Positions 54,512-64,000 of a DNA stretch of 64,000 nucleotides are shown piece after piece. Position numbers and translations under genes: made by a program. This stretch comes from Acanthamoeba castellanii str. Neff (lineage: Eukaryota > Discosea > Longamoebia > Acanthamoebidae): positions 900,843 through 964,842 of the forward strand of contig NW_004457380.1 of the NCBI RefSeq assembly GCF_000313135.1, written 5' to 3'. Under the pieces are notes generated by a model, which saw only the letters and a program-made list of their open reading frames with translations, was not told the origin of the DNA and did not search any database. Within the stretch, counting starts at the first letter, position 1; every line of letters starts with the position of its first letter.

Positions 54512-56298
54512 TTAGATTATATCTAACCAACCATCGACGCGTCCATTCCTTTTGTGTCTTCTTGGGGCAGGCAGTGCGGCCAACAGTTCGGACAGCCAGA
54601 CGCGAGCCCCGGGCGTCTCGGCCACGGCGCCGGCGAGTGCGACCAGCGTGTCTCGTTGCTGAATGGCGCCGGTGCCGGTGGCATACTCGTGGCCATCAAA
54701 CTGGACCGTGCACACCGTGCCCTCTTGGTCCACCACCAATCCTGTATTCCCCGTACGCCGCGCCCACGTGAGTGCGTGTGCGGCACGGCACGAGTTCTTC
54801 TCATTTCAAGGGAGTCGGGCGTGTACCGATGTTGCGCACTTGAAGGAGGCGTGGGTGCAGGTCGTAGTCGCGGTAGACCCCGCCGCCGTAGTAGGCGTAG
54901 ATCTCCTGGCCTGGCGGGACCGCGCGGAGGGTCCACACCTCTGTCTGTCGCGTGTGGTGGTTCTGCACGAAACAGGCATTGGGGAAGTAGCGCAGCTGGT
55001 CCTCGTCGTCACCTTCGAGCGAGTCTTCGTGGTAGTGCGCAATGGGAGGCGCAGGTGGTTCGTTGACGCAGTGCGCCAAGAAGCGTGGCACGTCCCACTC
55101 GGGCATTACCTGTCCCTCCTCATCTGACACACACTCACACACACACACACAACACAACACAACACACAACACACACAACACACACACACACACAACACAC
55201 ACACTCAGTCACACACACACAAAACACACACAACACACACGATCAGGTCACTTCTCTTGACATGTGTGGGTGAGCAGTGCGAGATCTACCTGTAGGATCG
55301 AGCACCCACTCGTCGTCGTAGGAGTTGATGAGATATCGGGCCTTGGCGATTACCGCGCTCGGTGGGAGCTCTTCCCACTCCGCTGCGGCATTTTCTTCGC
55401 TCGTGGTGCTCGGGGCGCGCCGCCGCCGCATGACCTGACCCGGCGGCTTGGGCTGGCCGCCGTAGGTCGCCACCTTGGTCAGCGCCGGCAGGTGCCGCGC
55501 CGCGAACAGGCCGCGGCCGTGCAGCCCGCTCGGGCGCGCCTCTACATTCGGCCCTCTACTCTCCTCTTCAATCACCAGGTCGACCGTGACGAGCTCCGAG
55601 GAGCGCATGTGCTTCCGGGCCAAGTCGCGCAGGCCCGACGGCAGGGTGGCGGTGAAGAAGAGCGTCTGTCGCTGCCCCGCCTCGGGCAGGGCGGCCAGTA
55701 TGCGGTCGAGCTCGTCGCCCAAGCCAAGATCGAGCATCTGGTCGGCCTCGTCCACCGCCACCACCCGCACCTCGGCCAGCTGCTGGCCGTTGTCGACAAT
55801 CATTCGAGCCCGTCGGGGCGTGCCCACGACAACGTCGGCGGCGCTCACATGATCAGCCTCTTCCAGGGGATCGCCGCCGGTGACGCAGACCACCCGTAGG
55901 CCGGGTGCCACCAGCGCGAACTCCCGGGCGATCTCACTGGCGAGCTCGCGGGTGGGCGAGAGGCAGACCACTTTGGGTCCGGCCTGGCTGCGGGTGGTGC
56001 TAATGGTGATGGGGTCGCTGCAGTACAGCAGCAGTCGCTGGGCGATGGGCAGGACGAGGGCCAGGGTCTTGCCGCTGCCGGTGCGGGCGCGGGCGACGAC
56101 GTCCCGGCCGTCGTAGATGTGGTCGAACGTGCGCGCCTGAATGGGTCGCAGGTACTTGAAGCCGCGGTCCGCGAGCAGTTGGGCAGTGCTGGGCGAGACG
56201 CGGAAGGTCGAGACATCTGAAGAGCCAAATCAACAAAATCTTGATTTATAAATCGAACAAAAAAAAAATGGAAACAGCTCACCTGTCTGCCACTCCAT
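54512..56298 (-). CDS. DEAD-box helicase domain 1 fused to a SET domain
   Basis: Four exons (56298-56283, 56216-55290, 55123-54827, 54741-54512) give 489 residues; frames close. Residues ~6-222 are the first RecA domain of a DDX21/DDX50-type RNA helicase: FRVSPSTAQLLADRGFKYLR with PIQARTF (Q motif), ARTGSGKT (Walker A), SPTRELA (Ia), GTPRRARMIVD (Ib), VDEADQMLDLGLGDELDRIL (DEAD, ~161-164), and FTATLP for SAT. Right after HMRSSELVTVDLV, where DDX21 would pass to its linker and RecA2, the same uninterrupted exon reads GPNVEARPSGLHGRGLFAAR, a SET-domain start. SET continues through AHCVNEPPAP, YFPNACFVQN and LRAVPPGQEIYAYYGGGVYR. RecA2 (motifs IV-VI) is absent, so unwinding is unlikely while ATP binding is possible. 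The first 5-residue exon is the weakest part. Confidence 0.8.
55125..55240. repeat. (CA)n/(AACAC)n microsatellite in intron
   Basis: About 115 bp of nearly pure CA and AACACA repeats inside the second intron of the helicase-SET gene. Confidence 0.9.
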
Positions 56299-56690
56299 TG
56301 CACCGCGGTGTTGCTTGTTGCTCAACCGCGGCTTACCGCGTTCGCCTTGAAGGTCAAAAATGAAAACGAAAATGAAAAACGAAAAACGAAAAAAAGAACG
56401 AAAAGCACAAGCTGGGCGGATGGCCAACAAGGTGCCATTGAGGACCCTGGCAAACTTCTTCCAGAGGAGCGTTGGCGCCCGAGTGCCAGAGAGCGGGCTG
56501 CGGAATTGAGTCACAGTCGCCGCGGACAGAGAAGGTAGCGGGCACGGAACTTCAAACTAATCACCAACAGCGGCGCCAAGGGTCTTTTTTTTGTTCGTTT
56601 ATGGTAATGATGCCTCCCATAGCGGGGGTGACGAGAAACAGAGAGCACGAAGCAAGAGCACGAGCGAGCGGCTCTGCATCTCCTCCCAAC
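56299..56690. other. gap between two reverse-strand genes, no gene seen
   Basis: Includes an A-rich aaaacgaaaaacg stretch at 56355-56410, possibly in the helicase-SET leader. If the helicase-SET gene starts upstream of 56298, its first exon would lie here. Confidence 0.4.
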
Positions 56691-57513
56691 TTATCTATCG
56701 GCGGTGTCGGGCACTTGTCGGTGCGGCGGCGGGCTTGGTGCGGGGCGGAGCTTGAAGATAAACTCGCGATTGCGCGTGAGGCGCACGGCTCGGCCGTCGC
56801 ACACACGAAAGTTGTGAGACACGAACTGCCACCCGTCCTCCTCGCCCCCGCCACTGCCACCTGCCACCGCCGCAGCCTCTTCGTCTTCCTGTGTTGATTG
56901 CGCGCTGGACGGTGTCGAACTCTTGTCTCGGCGTTGCTTGGTCGCTTGGACTTGGCTGCGATGATGGCAATCTGTAGTCGTCGGAGAGTTCGTTCTTGCT
57001 CGCTTGATGCTGGCAAGTTGCAGCGCTCCTCGGCTCGCGCTTGTTGATGGCTTGGCGGCCCGCTTGTTGATGTGGTGGCGGTGGGTCGCTGATGGTTGAT
57101 TGTCGCCGAAGACTACGTGGTCAGTCGGGGCGGCGGCCAGGGCACCCAGGTCGGGCACGTCGAGGAGGCCGAGCCCCCATTGCCGGCAGCTTCGAGACGC
57201 GCAGGAACCGCTTGGGATTCGGGTGCCTAGGGCGGTCGATGATGCAGTCGCTGCTGGCGGGAAGCAAGGGCGACGACGTCCGGCCATCAGGGGACGACAA
57301 GAGAGAAGAAGATGGTGGGGGTGGAGGAGGAGATGTCTGCCTGGTACGTCTCTTCTTGGTTGTGGCCGGGTGCTGGGGGTGATGGCGGCGAACCTCTCGG
57401 TCGGCCGTTGCCGAAGGCTCGGGTGTTGGGGAAGAAGGCGAAGCCGAAGCAGGAGATGGGTTGAGAAGGAAATCGATGGCGAGGCGTCGATCAAGACCTG
57501 ATGCAGACGTCAT
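56691..57513 (-). CDS. unknown Ser/Pro-rich protein with an FLLN motif, one apparent frame break
   Basis: From ATG 57513 the frame reads LDRRLAIDFLLNPSPASASP, then a Lys/Arg patch (ATTKKRRTRQTSP), poly-Pro and KRFLRVSKLPAMG. The frame then changes at a ccccc run (57174-57178) and continues one base off as LGLLDVPDLGALAAAPTDHV-VFGDNQPS and so on, to a C-terminal segment GWQFVSHNFRVCDGRAVRLT that ends at 56691. Removing one base from the run joins them. No known domain is seen. IDFLLN resembles IHFLLN of the homeodomain protein and LAFILN of the small basic protein. An in-frame ATG at 57699 would add 62 residues (including NYGFALDSHIWASIDRHSGQ). Confidence 0.5.
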
Positions 57514-58244
57514 TGATGCCGAGGAGGGGGCTGGCGAGGACCTGGGCGAGGAAACATCATGAGGTAGGTCAGTGGGCGAGGCCTGCCGTTGGTAGCGCTG
57601 CCCACTGTGGCGGTCGATCGAGGCCCAGATGTGTGAATCCAGGGCGAAGCCGTAGTTTTGGAGCACGCAGTGGGTGTGGTGGCTCTTCGTGTGCGACATG
57701 ACCTGACCGCTTGAAACTGGAGTGGGACGACCGCAGTGGTTGCTGTTCTTGTTCTGGTTGGCGTCGTGAGTCGTGTTGTGTCGTCTTTTATGCGCGGTTG
57801 CGGTTGCGCCCACTTCCCCACGCCATCGGTTTCGTCACGGCTGCGCAATGGCGATGTTGCCTTTCGCTTCGGAGTTTAAACCTGTACCTGTGGGCAGATA
57901 CACAGGACCCACGTATCTCCCGGCACAGCCGATCGGCCTCTCCCGAGGGCGCACTTTCCTAAGAGGGGGCGTGCATGGAAAACAAGAGGTGGTTCGCATC
58001 ACAACCTGGGGCCAATCCGTCGCAGTATCCTAATCGCTGGCCGTGACCTTGCCACGCGGGCTAGACATGATCTTGGCATGGCCTCGGGCCAGATGCGTGA
58101 ACAAAGGTCTGTATCTCCGAAAGCAGTGCACACCGTTCGTAAGGCACGAACAACGTCAATACCGGAGCTTTGCGCACAGTACGAGCGTTGAGGTGCGGAC
58201 AAGCGAAGTGACAGAGCCAGACGATCACAGAACAAAATAGAAAA
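57514..58244. other. divergent intergenic region
   Basis: The first ~185 bp may be coding for the unknown reverse gene if its longer start is used. The remainder, up to the FIS1 start, shows no gene. Confidence 0.35.
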
Positions 58245-59066
58245 ATGGAAAAGAAAAGTACAAAGAAAAAAAGTGCCGCCAAGATGGAGGATGATCGAGA
58301 GTATGACAAGCAGACAACAGAGGAAATTAAGGAAGACATCCGGCAGCAGATGAAGAGCGAGGAGTCCATCGACTTCCGGCTCGATCTCGAGGTACATCCA
58401 AACATTATGTGCATCTTTCCACTTTTTCCATCAACGCCTCGCGTTCAGTGGCCAAATCATGTGGCAAGCACCATGCGACTGTCGTTTCAGTGTTGGGCCT
58501 CTACACTATGCTTTTCTTCATGTGAATCCATCCGAATGATGCAAAACCGCGCGGATGTTCTGCTACAGCGGCTGGAGCGCGAGTACAAGGAGGAGTGTCG
58601 GCAGCACGGGTCGGCCGGTGCCAAGAAGTTCCCCTACGCGGTGCTCCTCATCCGAAGCAACAACAGGCAGCAGGTGGAGTTCGGCGTGCGGCTGCTCCAC
58701 GAGGAGCTGCGCGAGGAGATCGAGGACGGCGGCCGGGCCAACCTGTACTACCTCGCCCTGGGCTACTTCAGGCTGGGCGACTACGTGGCCGCCCGCAAGT
58801 CCGCCGAGGCCCTGCTCCAGCTCGAACCGCACAACCGCCAGGCCCGCGCCATGAAGGCCCTCCTCGACGAGCAGATCACCAAAGGTCCGCACCGCTCGCT
58901 CGTTCGCGTTGGTCTTCGCCACCACTTGCTGACTCGCTGACCCAAACTCTCCACGGCATGCACAGATGGGCTGGTGGGCATGGGCTTGGTGGGCGGTGCG
59001 ACGCTGCTGGCTGCAGGCGCGCTGACGGCGGGCGTCTTTTTGATCAGAGCCTTGGCCAAGAAGTGA
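58245..59066 (+). CDS. FIS1: mitochondrial fission protein FIS1
   Basis: Tail-anchored outer-membrane protein that helps recruit the division machinery to mitochondria and peroxisomes. Three exons (58245-58391, 58569-58884, 58966-59066) give 187 residues. A Lys-rich N-terminal extension of ~40 residues precedes the fold, whereas animal FIS1 is ~152. The two TPR-like units are FPYAVLLIRSNNRQQVEFGV and YYLALGYFRLGDYVAARKSA with EALLQLEPHNRQARAMKALL, matching FIS1 (FxYAxxLVRS, YYLAxGxYRL, LLxxEPxNxQA). The C-terminal anchor starts TKDGLVGMGLVGGATLLAAG, has a single hydrophobic helix and ends RALAKK, as expected. It converges on the UreF gene (145 bp between stops). Confidence 0.92.
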
Positions 59067-59211
59067 GACTGTGGCAGTGGTCACTGGTCACGCCTTGTAC
59101 AGACGTCGCGTAACGCCAGCAACCACACACAACTCTCATCAGCAGCAGCAGCAAGTGGTGTTTGCGTTCGATCAACAACAAAAATGAAATAAGAGTTCAT
59201 GATGGCGCTCG

Positions 59212-60574
59212 TCATGTGTTGAACAGGCGCGAGTAGAGGCGGTCGTGCATGCCCTGCACCAGATCGAGCAGCGGCGAGGTCTGGTAGCAGTCGTGATCCG
59301 GTGGCAAGTCGAAGGTCTCCTTCTTCTTCATCACCTTCGTGTCCACCTTAAGCGCCGCTTCGTGGTCCTGGTCCTCGCTCATCTTATGCTCCATCTCCTC
59401 CTTCATCCGCGCCAGCTCTTCCTCCTCCTTCCGTAGTCGCTGCGTCGCCGTCGTCGCCTTCGCTTCGTTCTTGGCGTCGCGCTCAAGCAGCGCCTCGGCA
59501 TAGGTCGAGCACCGCAGCTGGAGTCGCTGGCCCTCCAGCGGGCCGGTGAGGTTGAGTCGCACCGCGCTGCTGATGAGCGAACGCAGAACGACGAACAGAA
59601 ACATCTGCTTCGTGGTCTCCAGCGGCACGTCTGCACTCCAGCAACAGAGGCCATGGCAAGCGACGCGTCAGTTGCGGGCACAAACGAAATGCATGTGTGG
59701 GCGGCGTGTGCGGGTGCGATGGGCAGCTGTCGCGTACCAAGCATTTTGCAGACCAGACCGAACACGGGCGCGTAGTGGCCGTAGAGGGAGGGCGTGGAAA
59801 AGTAGATGGCCCGCTTGTACGCCCCCAGCTCGCTCTCGGCCAGACACGACGCGGCGGTGGACAGCAGCGCCATGCCCTACGCGGTCGGCGAACATTCAGA
59901 TCAGTGTGCGTGCGTGCGTGCCGTGTGTGTCGTGTGTGTGTCACGGGTTGTGTGTGTGTGTTGCGTGGCTCGGCAAAGTGTGTTTAATGCACCTGAGCCC
60001 GGCTTGCTCGGTTCGCGACGTGATTGGTCGTCATGGCTTGCATGAGGCGATCCACTTCAGCAAAGGCTGCAAAATTCTGTGGATGGAGGCGGTGAGTCAG
60101 CTTGGCAACGACGAAAATGGAGGCGGTGTGCGTGGACAACGCACGGAGTCAAACGGCTGTGATTTGTCCAACGCTCGGTGTGCACTTACGGCCACCTTCA
60201 TCGTCGTGCTCGCCGTCTGGTTGAGCTGCTCTTGCAGATACTGCGCAACACAGCAAACTTAGCTCTAGTCCATTTTGTTTTCTCTTTTCAATTGCTGGCT
60301 TCGTTCTTCGGCATCACGTTCGTATTCTCTTTCCTCTTTCTTCGTTCTTTATCATAATATTGATTTATTTAGATTGAAGGGGGTACCTGCTCGAGCGATT
60401 TACCGTCATAGATGAGCCCGGCTTGCGCCGCCGTTTCAAGACCACCTAACAAAAAAACAAAGATGAGGAAGAAGAACGTGCACGACATGTTGGTTATTGA
60501 GTACCAGAGTGAACAAAGCCACCGGTGGGAAAGGCAGAGTCGATCAGCTGCCAAACGAGCCAGTCGCCGCCCAT
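59212..60574 (-). CDS. UREF: urease accessory protein UreF
   Basis: Chaperone of the UreD-UreF-UreG complex that inserts nickel into urease. Start MGGDWLVWQLIDSAFPTGGF is the UreF N-terminal signature; it continues HSG-GLETAAQAGLIYDGKSLE after the first intron. Next come YLQEQLNQTASTTMKVAKNF and MQAMTTNHVANRASRAQG, then LLSTAASCLAESELGAYKRA, HYAPVFGLVCKMLG and MFLFVVLRSLISSAVRLNLT-GPLEGQRLQLRC, the conserved UreF C-terminal helices. Five exons. A charged C-terminal extension (DAKNEAKATTATQRLRKEEE, MHDRLYSRLFNT) goes beyond bacterial UreF. UreG lies 1.9 kb upstream on the same strand. Confidence 0.93.
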
Positions 60575-61054
60575 CTTTGCCGTGTATGTATGTGTTTGTT
60601 GGTTATGGTGTACGCTGGCGTTCGCCCCTCCACGCCGGCGTGACCTCGTCGCGCTAGAGGCAACTTCTCCGGACTTGAGGCAGGTGCCGTAGTACCCAGA
60701 GCCCGTTCTCACCTTTCTTCTGTGCCTTCAAAATTATTCTGCATTTCCTGAGCTCTTGGTTCGTTCTTTTCGAAAAGAATGAAAGCGAAGAGCTTCTGTG
60801 CGGCATAGAACGAAAGAGAAGGCACGTGTTATAAACAAGGAGGAGCGCACAAGAGGTAATACAAAATAGTGCGCACACAGGCGTTACAACAAGTGGAGTA
60901 GAGAGGAGACATCGGCAGCTCGTCAGACCGTTTCAGTCGAACATGTACAGTAGTAGCGGTAAGGAAGTGTTCCTCGCTTCAGCACTTGAAGTGTTACAAG
61001 AATCGGATGACAGGACGACGACGATGCCGGGGATGGTAAGAAGAGGAGCCTTGC
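60575..61054. other. intergenic, no gene seen
   Basis: UreF promoter side and 3' region of the methyltransferase gene. No supported gene. Confidence 0.4.
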
Positions 61055-62060
61055 TCACTTCTTCTTCCTGCAGATGTAGATGTAGTGCACGTCGGCCTTC
61101 TCATCCGAACCGGGAGGAGCTTGCTTGGCTGCAGACAGCACACGCCAAGACGTCATGAGGTGAGAAGCGGGCGTGATAGTCTGAAGGAGAGGTGGGGTGT
61201 CCAGTACCAACGGTGCGCTGCTCGACGTCCCAGCCAAACTTTTCCTTGCACAAGTAATGGAGGCGCGTCTTGGGCTGGCCATAGGTGATAAGCAGAAACA
61301 CGCCGCCCGGCTTGATGATGCGTGCCATCTCTGAGAGGATCTTCTCCGTGTTCTCTGCGCTGCCTTCGCCACACTGTTCGAATTGCAGGGAAGAGACGCT
61401 GGTGTGAGCACATCGAGGTCCTCTCATAAGAGTGCCATGCACGTCGTTCGACGTACCAGGATGGCGTCCATGGTGCCCTTGTCGATGGCCGCGTCAAAGG
61501 TGCGGTCTCCGAACTCAGGCATGCGGGTGGCATCGGCAACTCGCCCTACGCATAGGCATGCGACGAGGACGAAGTGAGACTTAAGCTCAGCGGCATGAGA
61601 CGAGCAGGAGGCGTACAGTCCATCTCAGGGTGCTTCTTTCGCATCTGATCAATCACGACCGGCGAGATGTCCACGTTGGTGATGCTCGTCGCGGCATAGC
61701 CGTCCTCCACCATGTGCTCAGACATTCCTTTTACAGTAAAAGAAATATGAATTTAGAATCCAATTCTCTCATTGGCATCAGGCAGCAACGTACTTGAGTT
61801 GCCGCAACCCACCATGAGGATGCGATCCATCGATTTGGGTGTCACCTCTTCAAGGATGTGCTTGAGGGTGTCGTAACGCTGGTACCAATCGAACTGTTCT
61901 TCATCCTTCTTGTACCGCTTGTCCCAATACTGCAGGTGACGTAGCGCAAGCAAAAAAGCAAACATTTAGAAGTGAAATTGCTGCACCGATGGTGAGCGCT
62001 GAGGCCTGAGTATGCTTCAGAACATACCTCGCGACCCTTGCCGTACGCCGATCCTGCCAT
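61055..62060 (-). CDS. EEF1A-type lysine methyltransferase (METTL13/EEF1AKMT4-like)
   Basis: SAM-dependent seven-beta-strand methyltransferase of about 240 residues in six or so exons. The start MAGSAYGKGREYWDKRYKKD is followed by EEQFDWYQRYDTLKHILEEV and then motif I, RILMVGCGNS. Further on come MSEHMVEDGYAATSITNVDI (post-I acidic residue), FGDRTFDAAIDKGTMDAIL (motif IV region, DKGT) and ILSEMARIIKPGGVFLLITY. The YWDxRY...FDWY...VGCGNS...DKGTLDA order is typical of the METTL13/EEF1AKMT4 group that methylates elongation factor 1A; the exact substrate here is inference. It sits between the two urease accessory genes on the same strand, probably without functional link. Confidence 0.87.
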
Positions 62061-62514
62061 TGCTTTCGATTTGACGCGACGAAGTTGAAGATGAAGATGA
62101 AGGTGAGCCGACGCCGACGAGGTTGTTACAGAGACTGCTGCACGTGATAAGAGTGGCAGGCCGATACTGCGCAGTCGTTGTGGTTGTTGCTTTGTGCAGA
62201 GAAGAAGCTTTTGGCTCTTGAGGCAACGCACCTTGTCTCCTTGTCGTGTTCTCTCTTCTCTTTCGCTACGCGCTCTGTGCCTGCGTGCGGCCTGCCCTCA
62301 CCCCACAGCCCAACGCGTGGGTTTCCCACGCCATTTTCCGTAGGCCCAGCCCACCAAAGCAGCCTACCCGGTAAGGACCCTGTATACGCTGTCTAAATTT
62401 CATTCGTTTTGCCTGATATTGAGGAACCACGGAAGCCATGAAATTTCTCGGTCAGGCCGCGGCAACGAATCCGGCCGAGATCAATTCGTGAACGAAGCCG
62501 CAGGTGTGCGGACC
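62061..62514. other. intergenic, no gene seen
   Basis: Gap between the methyltransferase start and the UreG stop, both reverse strand. Nothing recognisable. Confidence 0.4.
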
Positions 62515-63715
62515 CTAGTGGCTGGTGGCTTCCTGCCACGACTGGACGATGAGCTGGACGATTTCATCGACGCCCACGCCGTGCTTGGCCTGCGCGAAGA
62601 TGGTGGGTCCGTCCTCCCTGATCTTCTTGGCGTCGTGTTCCATGACCTTGAGTATGGCGAGAGTGTGAAGTGTCAGCGTGCCGCGTATGAGTGTGAAGCA
62701 GCAAGGAGGCTCCACGACGCACCCCGAGATCGGCGCCCACGGCGGGGGCAAGATCGGTCTTGTTGATGACGAGCAGATCCGACTGCGTGATGCCGGGACC
62801 GCCCTTGCGAGGAATCTTATCGCCGCCAGCCACGTCGATCACGTAGATGATGTAGTCCGCCAACTCGCGCGAATAGTTCGCCGCCAGATTGTCGCCGCCG
62901 GACTCGATCAGCAGCAGCTGCGTCTTGAACTTGTGGGAGAGCTCCTCGAGCGCCAGCAGGTTGGCCGAAATGTCCTCGCGAATGGCCGCATGCGGGCAGC
63001 CACCTGCGAAGTGTGCGTGTGCGTGTGCGTTTTTCAGGACACGAGCCCTGGAAATGGGGTTGGAACGAGCGCAAGCTTTAGCTCCGGGAAGTGTACCGGT
63101 CTCGATGGCCACGATCCGCTCCGGGTCGAGGGCCTTGTTCTTGACCAGGAACTCGCCGTCCTCCTTGGTGAAGATATCGTTGGTCACCGCCGCGATGTTG
63201 TAGTTGTCCCTTAGCTTCTGGCACAGCGCCAGCATGAGGGCGGTCTTGCCAGACCCGACCGGACCGCCAATGCCTTGAACACAACGCCAACATAAATAAA
63301 CACAATTAAATTAAAAAATGAAACAATCAATCAAAATAAGAATAAGAACAATAAATAATAATAATAATAATACAAGAAAAACAATAGGACGCGTGATCAT
63401 GGCTCGATCGCTGATAATCGTTGAAAATGAGAGCGCGATCTTGGGGGTGAGAGTCTGTGGAAATGTACCGACAGTGAATGATCGCTCTTGCCAGTTTCTC
63501 TTGTGGAAAAGGGGCTGGTCGCGCGCCTTGAAGCTGCCGGGGTGGTCCATCTTCTCGTGCGTGTGGCCGTGCTCGCCGTGGTGGTGATGGTGGCCGTGCG
63601 GGTGATCGTGGTGGTGATCGTGCCCATGTTCATGGTGGTGGTCATGGTCATGCGGATGCTCATGGTCATGCGGGTGCGTGTGGCCGTGCTCGCCATGGTG
63701 GTGTTCGTGGTCCAT
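62515..63715 (-). CDS. UREG: urease accessory GTPase UreG, His-rich N-terminus
   Basis: SIMIBI-class GTPase that drives nickel delivery to urease. Residues 1-55 are a His/Asp/Glu/Gly run ([20 protein letters not shown] and more), over half His: a nickel/zinc store as in plant UreG. The GTPase core follows: [20 protein letters not shown] (P-loop), [40 protein letters not shown] (metal-site Cys-Pro-His), [57 protein letters not shown] (NKTD), and an end [33 protein letters not shown]. Four exons, about 280 residues. The urease core and UreD are not in this window. Confidence 0.95.
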
Positions 63716-64000
63716 CTTTGTTTGTTGGTGGTGCGTGTCCCTGCTCTCTTCTGATCTTCAGAAAATAAAAATGAATTGTCTTGTATTTGTAATTTATTTT
63801 TGACCACCCGCGTCATGACCAAGTACGGCCACCGACTTTTGTAATTTATTCTTTTCAATTTATTAAAAAAATTATAATTATAATTATAATTATAAATTTT
63901 CAACCAATTTAATTTGGCCTTTTTGTTCTTTCTTTCTCGCGTTCTGCTTTCTTCGTTCTTCCCGTTGTGGTGGACGCCGCCCCAAAACAGCCTCAACCTG
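63716..64000. other. AT-rich region upstream of UreG
   Basis: Promoter side of UreG. It is markedly AT-rich, with an (ataatt)n run at 63860-63895. No gene seen before the window ends. Confidence 0.5.

Noticed and set aside
54500..56300. Two separate genes (helicase and SET) rather than a fusion
   Set aside because: One exon spans the junction with no stop, and splice frames close on both sides; no promoter or polyadenylation space exists between them.
57121..57700. Forward frames at 57092-57501
   Set aside because: Arg/Gly-rich with no domain, complementary to a Ser/Pro-rich reverse exon.
59212..63715. Recent bacterial transfer of the urease accessory genes
   Set aside because: Both genes have several typical host introns and the His-rich UreG tail is plant-like.
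1..64000. tRNA, rRNA or snRNA genes
   Set aside because: No cloverleaf with A/B boxes or conserved rRNA/snRNA blocks was noticed by eye; a covariance-model scan would be decisive.

Overview
The window looks like nuclear DNA of a free-living amoeba of the Acanthamoeba type (Amoebozoa). It is GC-rich and gene-dense. Almost every gene is split by short introns of about 60-150 bp with GTACG/GTACC donors, the introns often carry (GT)n/(GTGCGT)n tracts, and genes lie on both strands with gaps often under 300 bp. The gene content fits: a plant-type cycloeucalenol cycloisomerase, LisH-type RasGEFs, urease accessory factors, a mitochondrial-type ketoacyl synthase and many low-complexity Ser/Gln/Asp runs. 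The organism call is inference from these traits. Gene models were spliced by eye; where exon lengths were summed, the frame closed.

Region 1 (1-9280) is an island of repeats and decayed genes. It holds a reverse-strand Asp/Gly-rich pseudogene with minisatellites, three tandem copies of a ~144-bp unit, a foldback element, the remains of a Tnp2-type (CACTA-like) DNA transposon, and the stub of a secreted protein gene.

Region 2 (9288-27352) holds UTP15 (rRNA processing), a DH-PH RhoGEF with an in-frame stop at the PH tryptophan, a DMAC1-like small membrane protein, an AWS-SET-postSET histone methyltransferase whose SET domain is interrupted by a Zn2Cys6 domain, a type I membrane protein, a dual-specificity phosphatase, cycloeucalenol cycloisomerase, an F-box protein, a degenerate EF-hand protein and an LRR protein.

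Region 3 (27455-46112) is mostly reverse-strand: LisH-RasGEF, alpha/beta hydrolase, PUS1-type pseudouridine synthase, a Ras GTPase with a CVLS CAAX box, phosphoserine aminotransferase and a TPR protein. A BMT5-like rRNA methyltransferase (forward) and a RING E3 follow.

Region 4 (46275-64000) holds a mitochondrial-type beta-ketoacyl-ACP synthase, cytosolic malate dehydrogenase, two proteins sharing an N-terminal LP[ST]IANLL motif (one a homeodomain protein), a helicase-SET fusion, an unknown protein, FIS1, and a reverse-strand group of UreF, an EEF1A-type lysine methyltransferase and UreG.

The two most unusual items are chromatin-type chimeras: a SET domain split by a fungal-type Zn2Cys6 domain (17581-20718), and a DDX21-like DEAD-box RecA1 domain that runs straight into a SET domain with no second RecA domain (54512-56298). 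Four genes carry single-base frame breaks and one carries a nonsense codon at a conserved tryptophan; two of the breaks sit in C5/G5 runs, so consensus errors in this assembly are a serious alternative.
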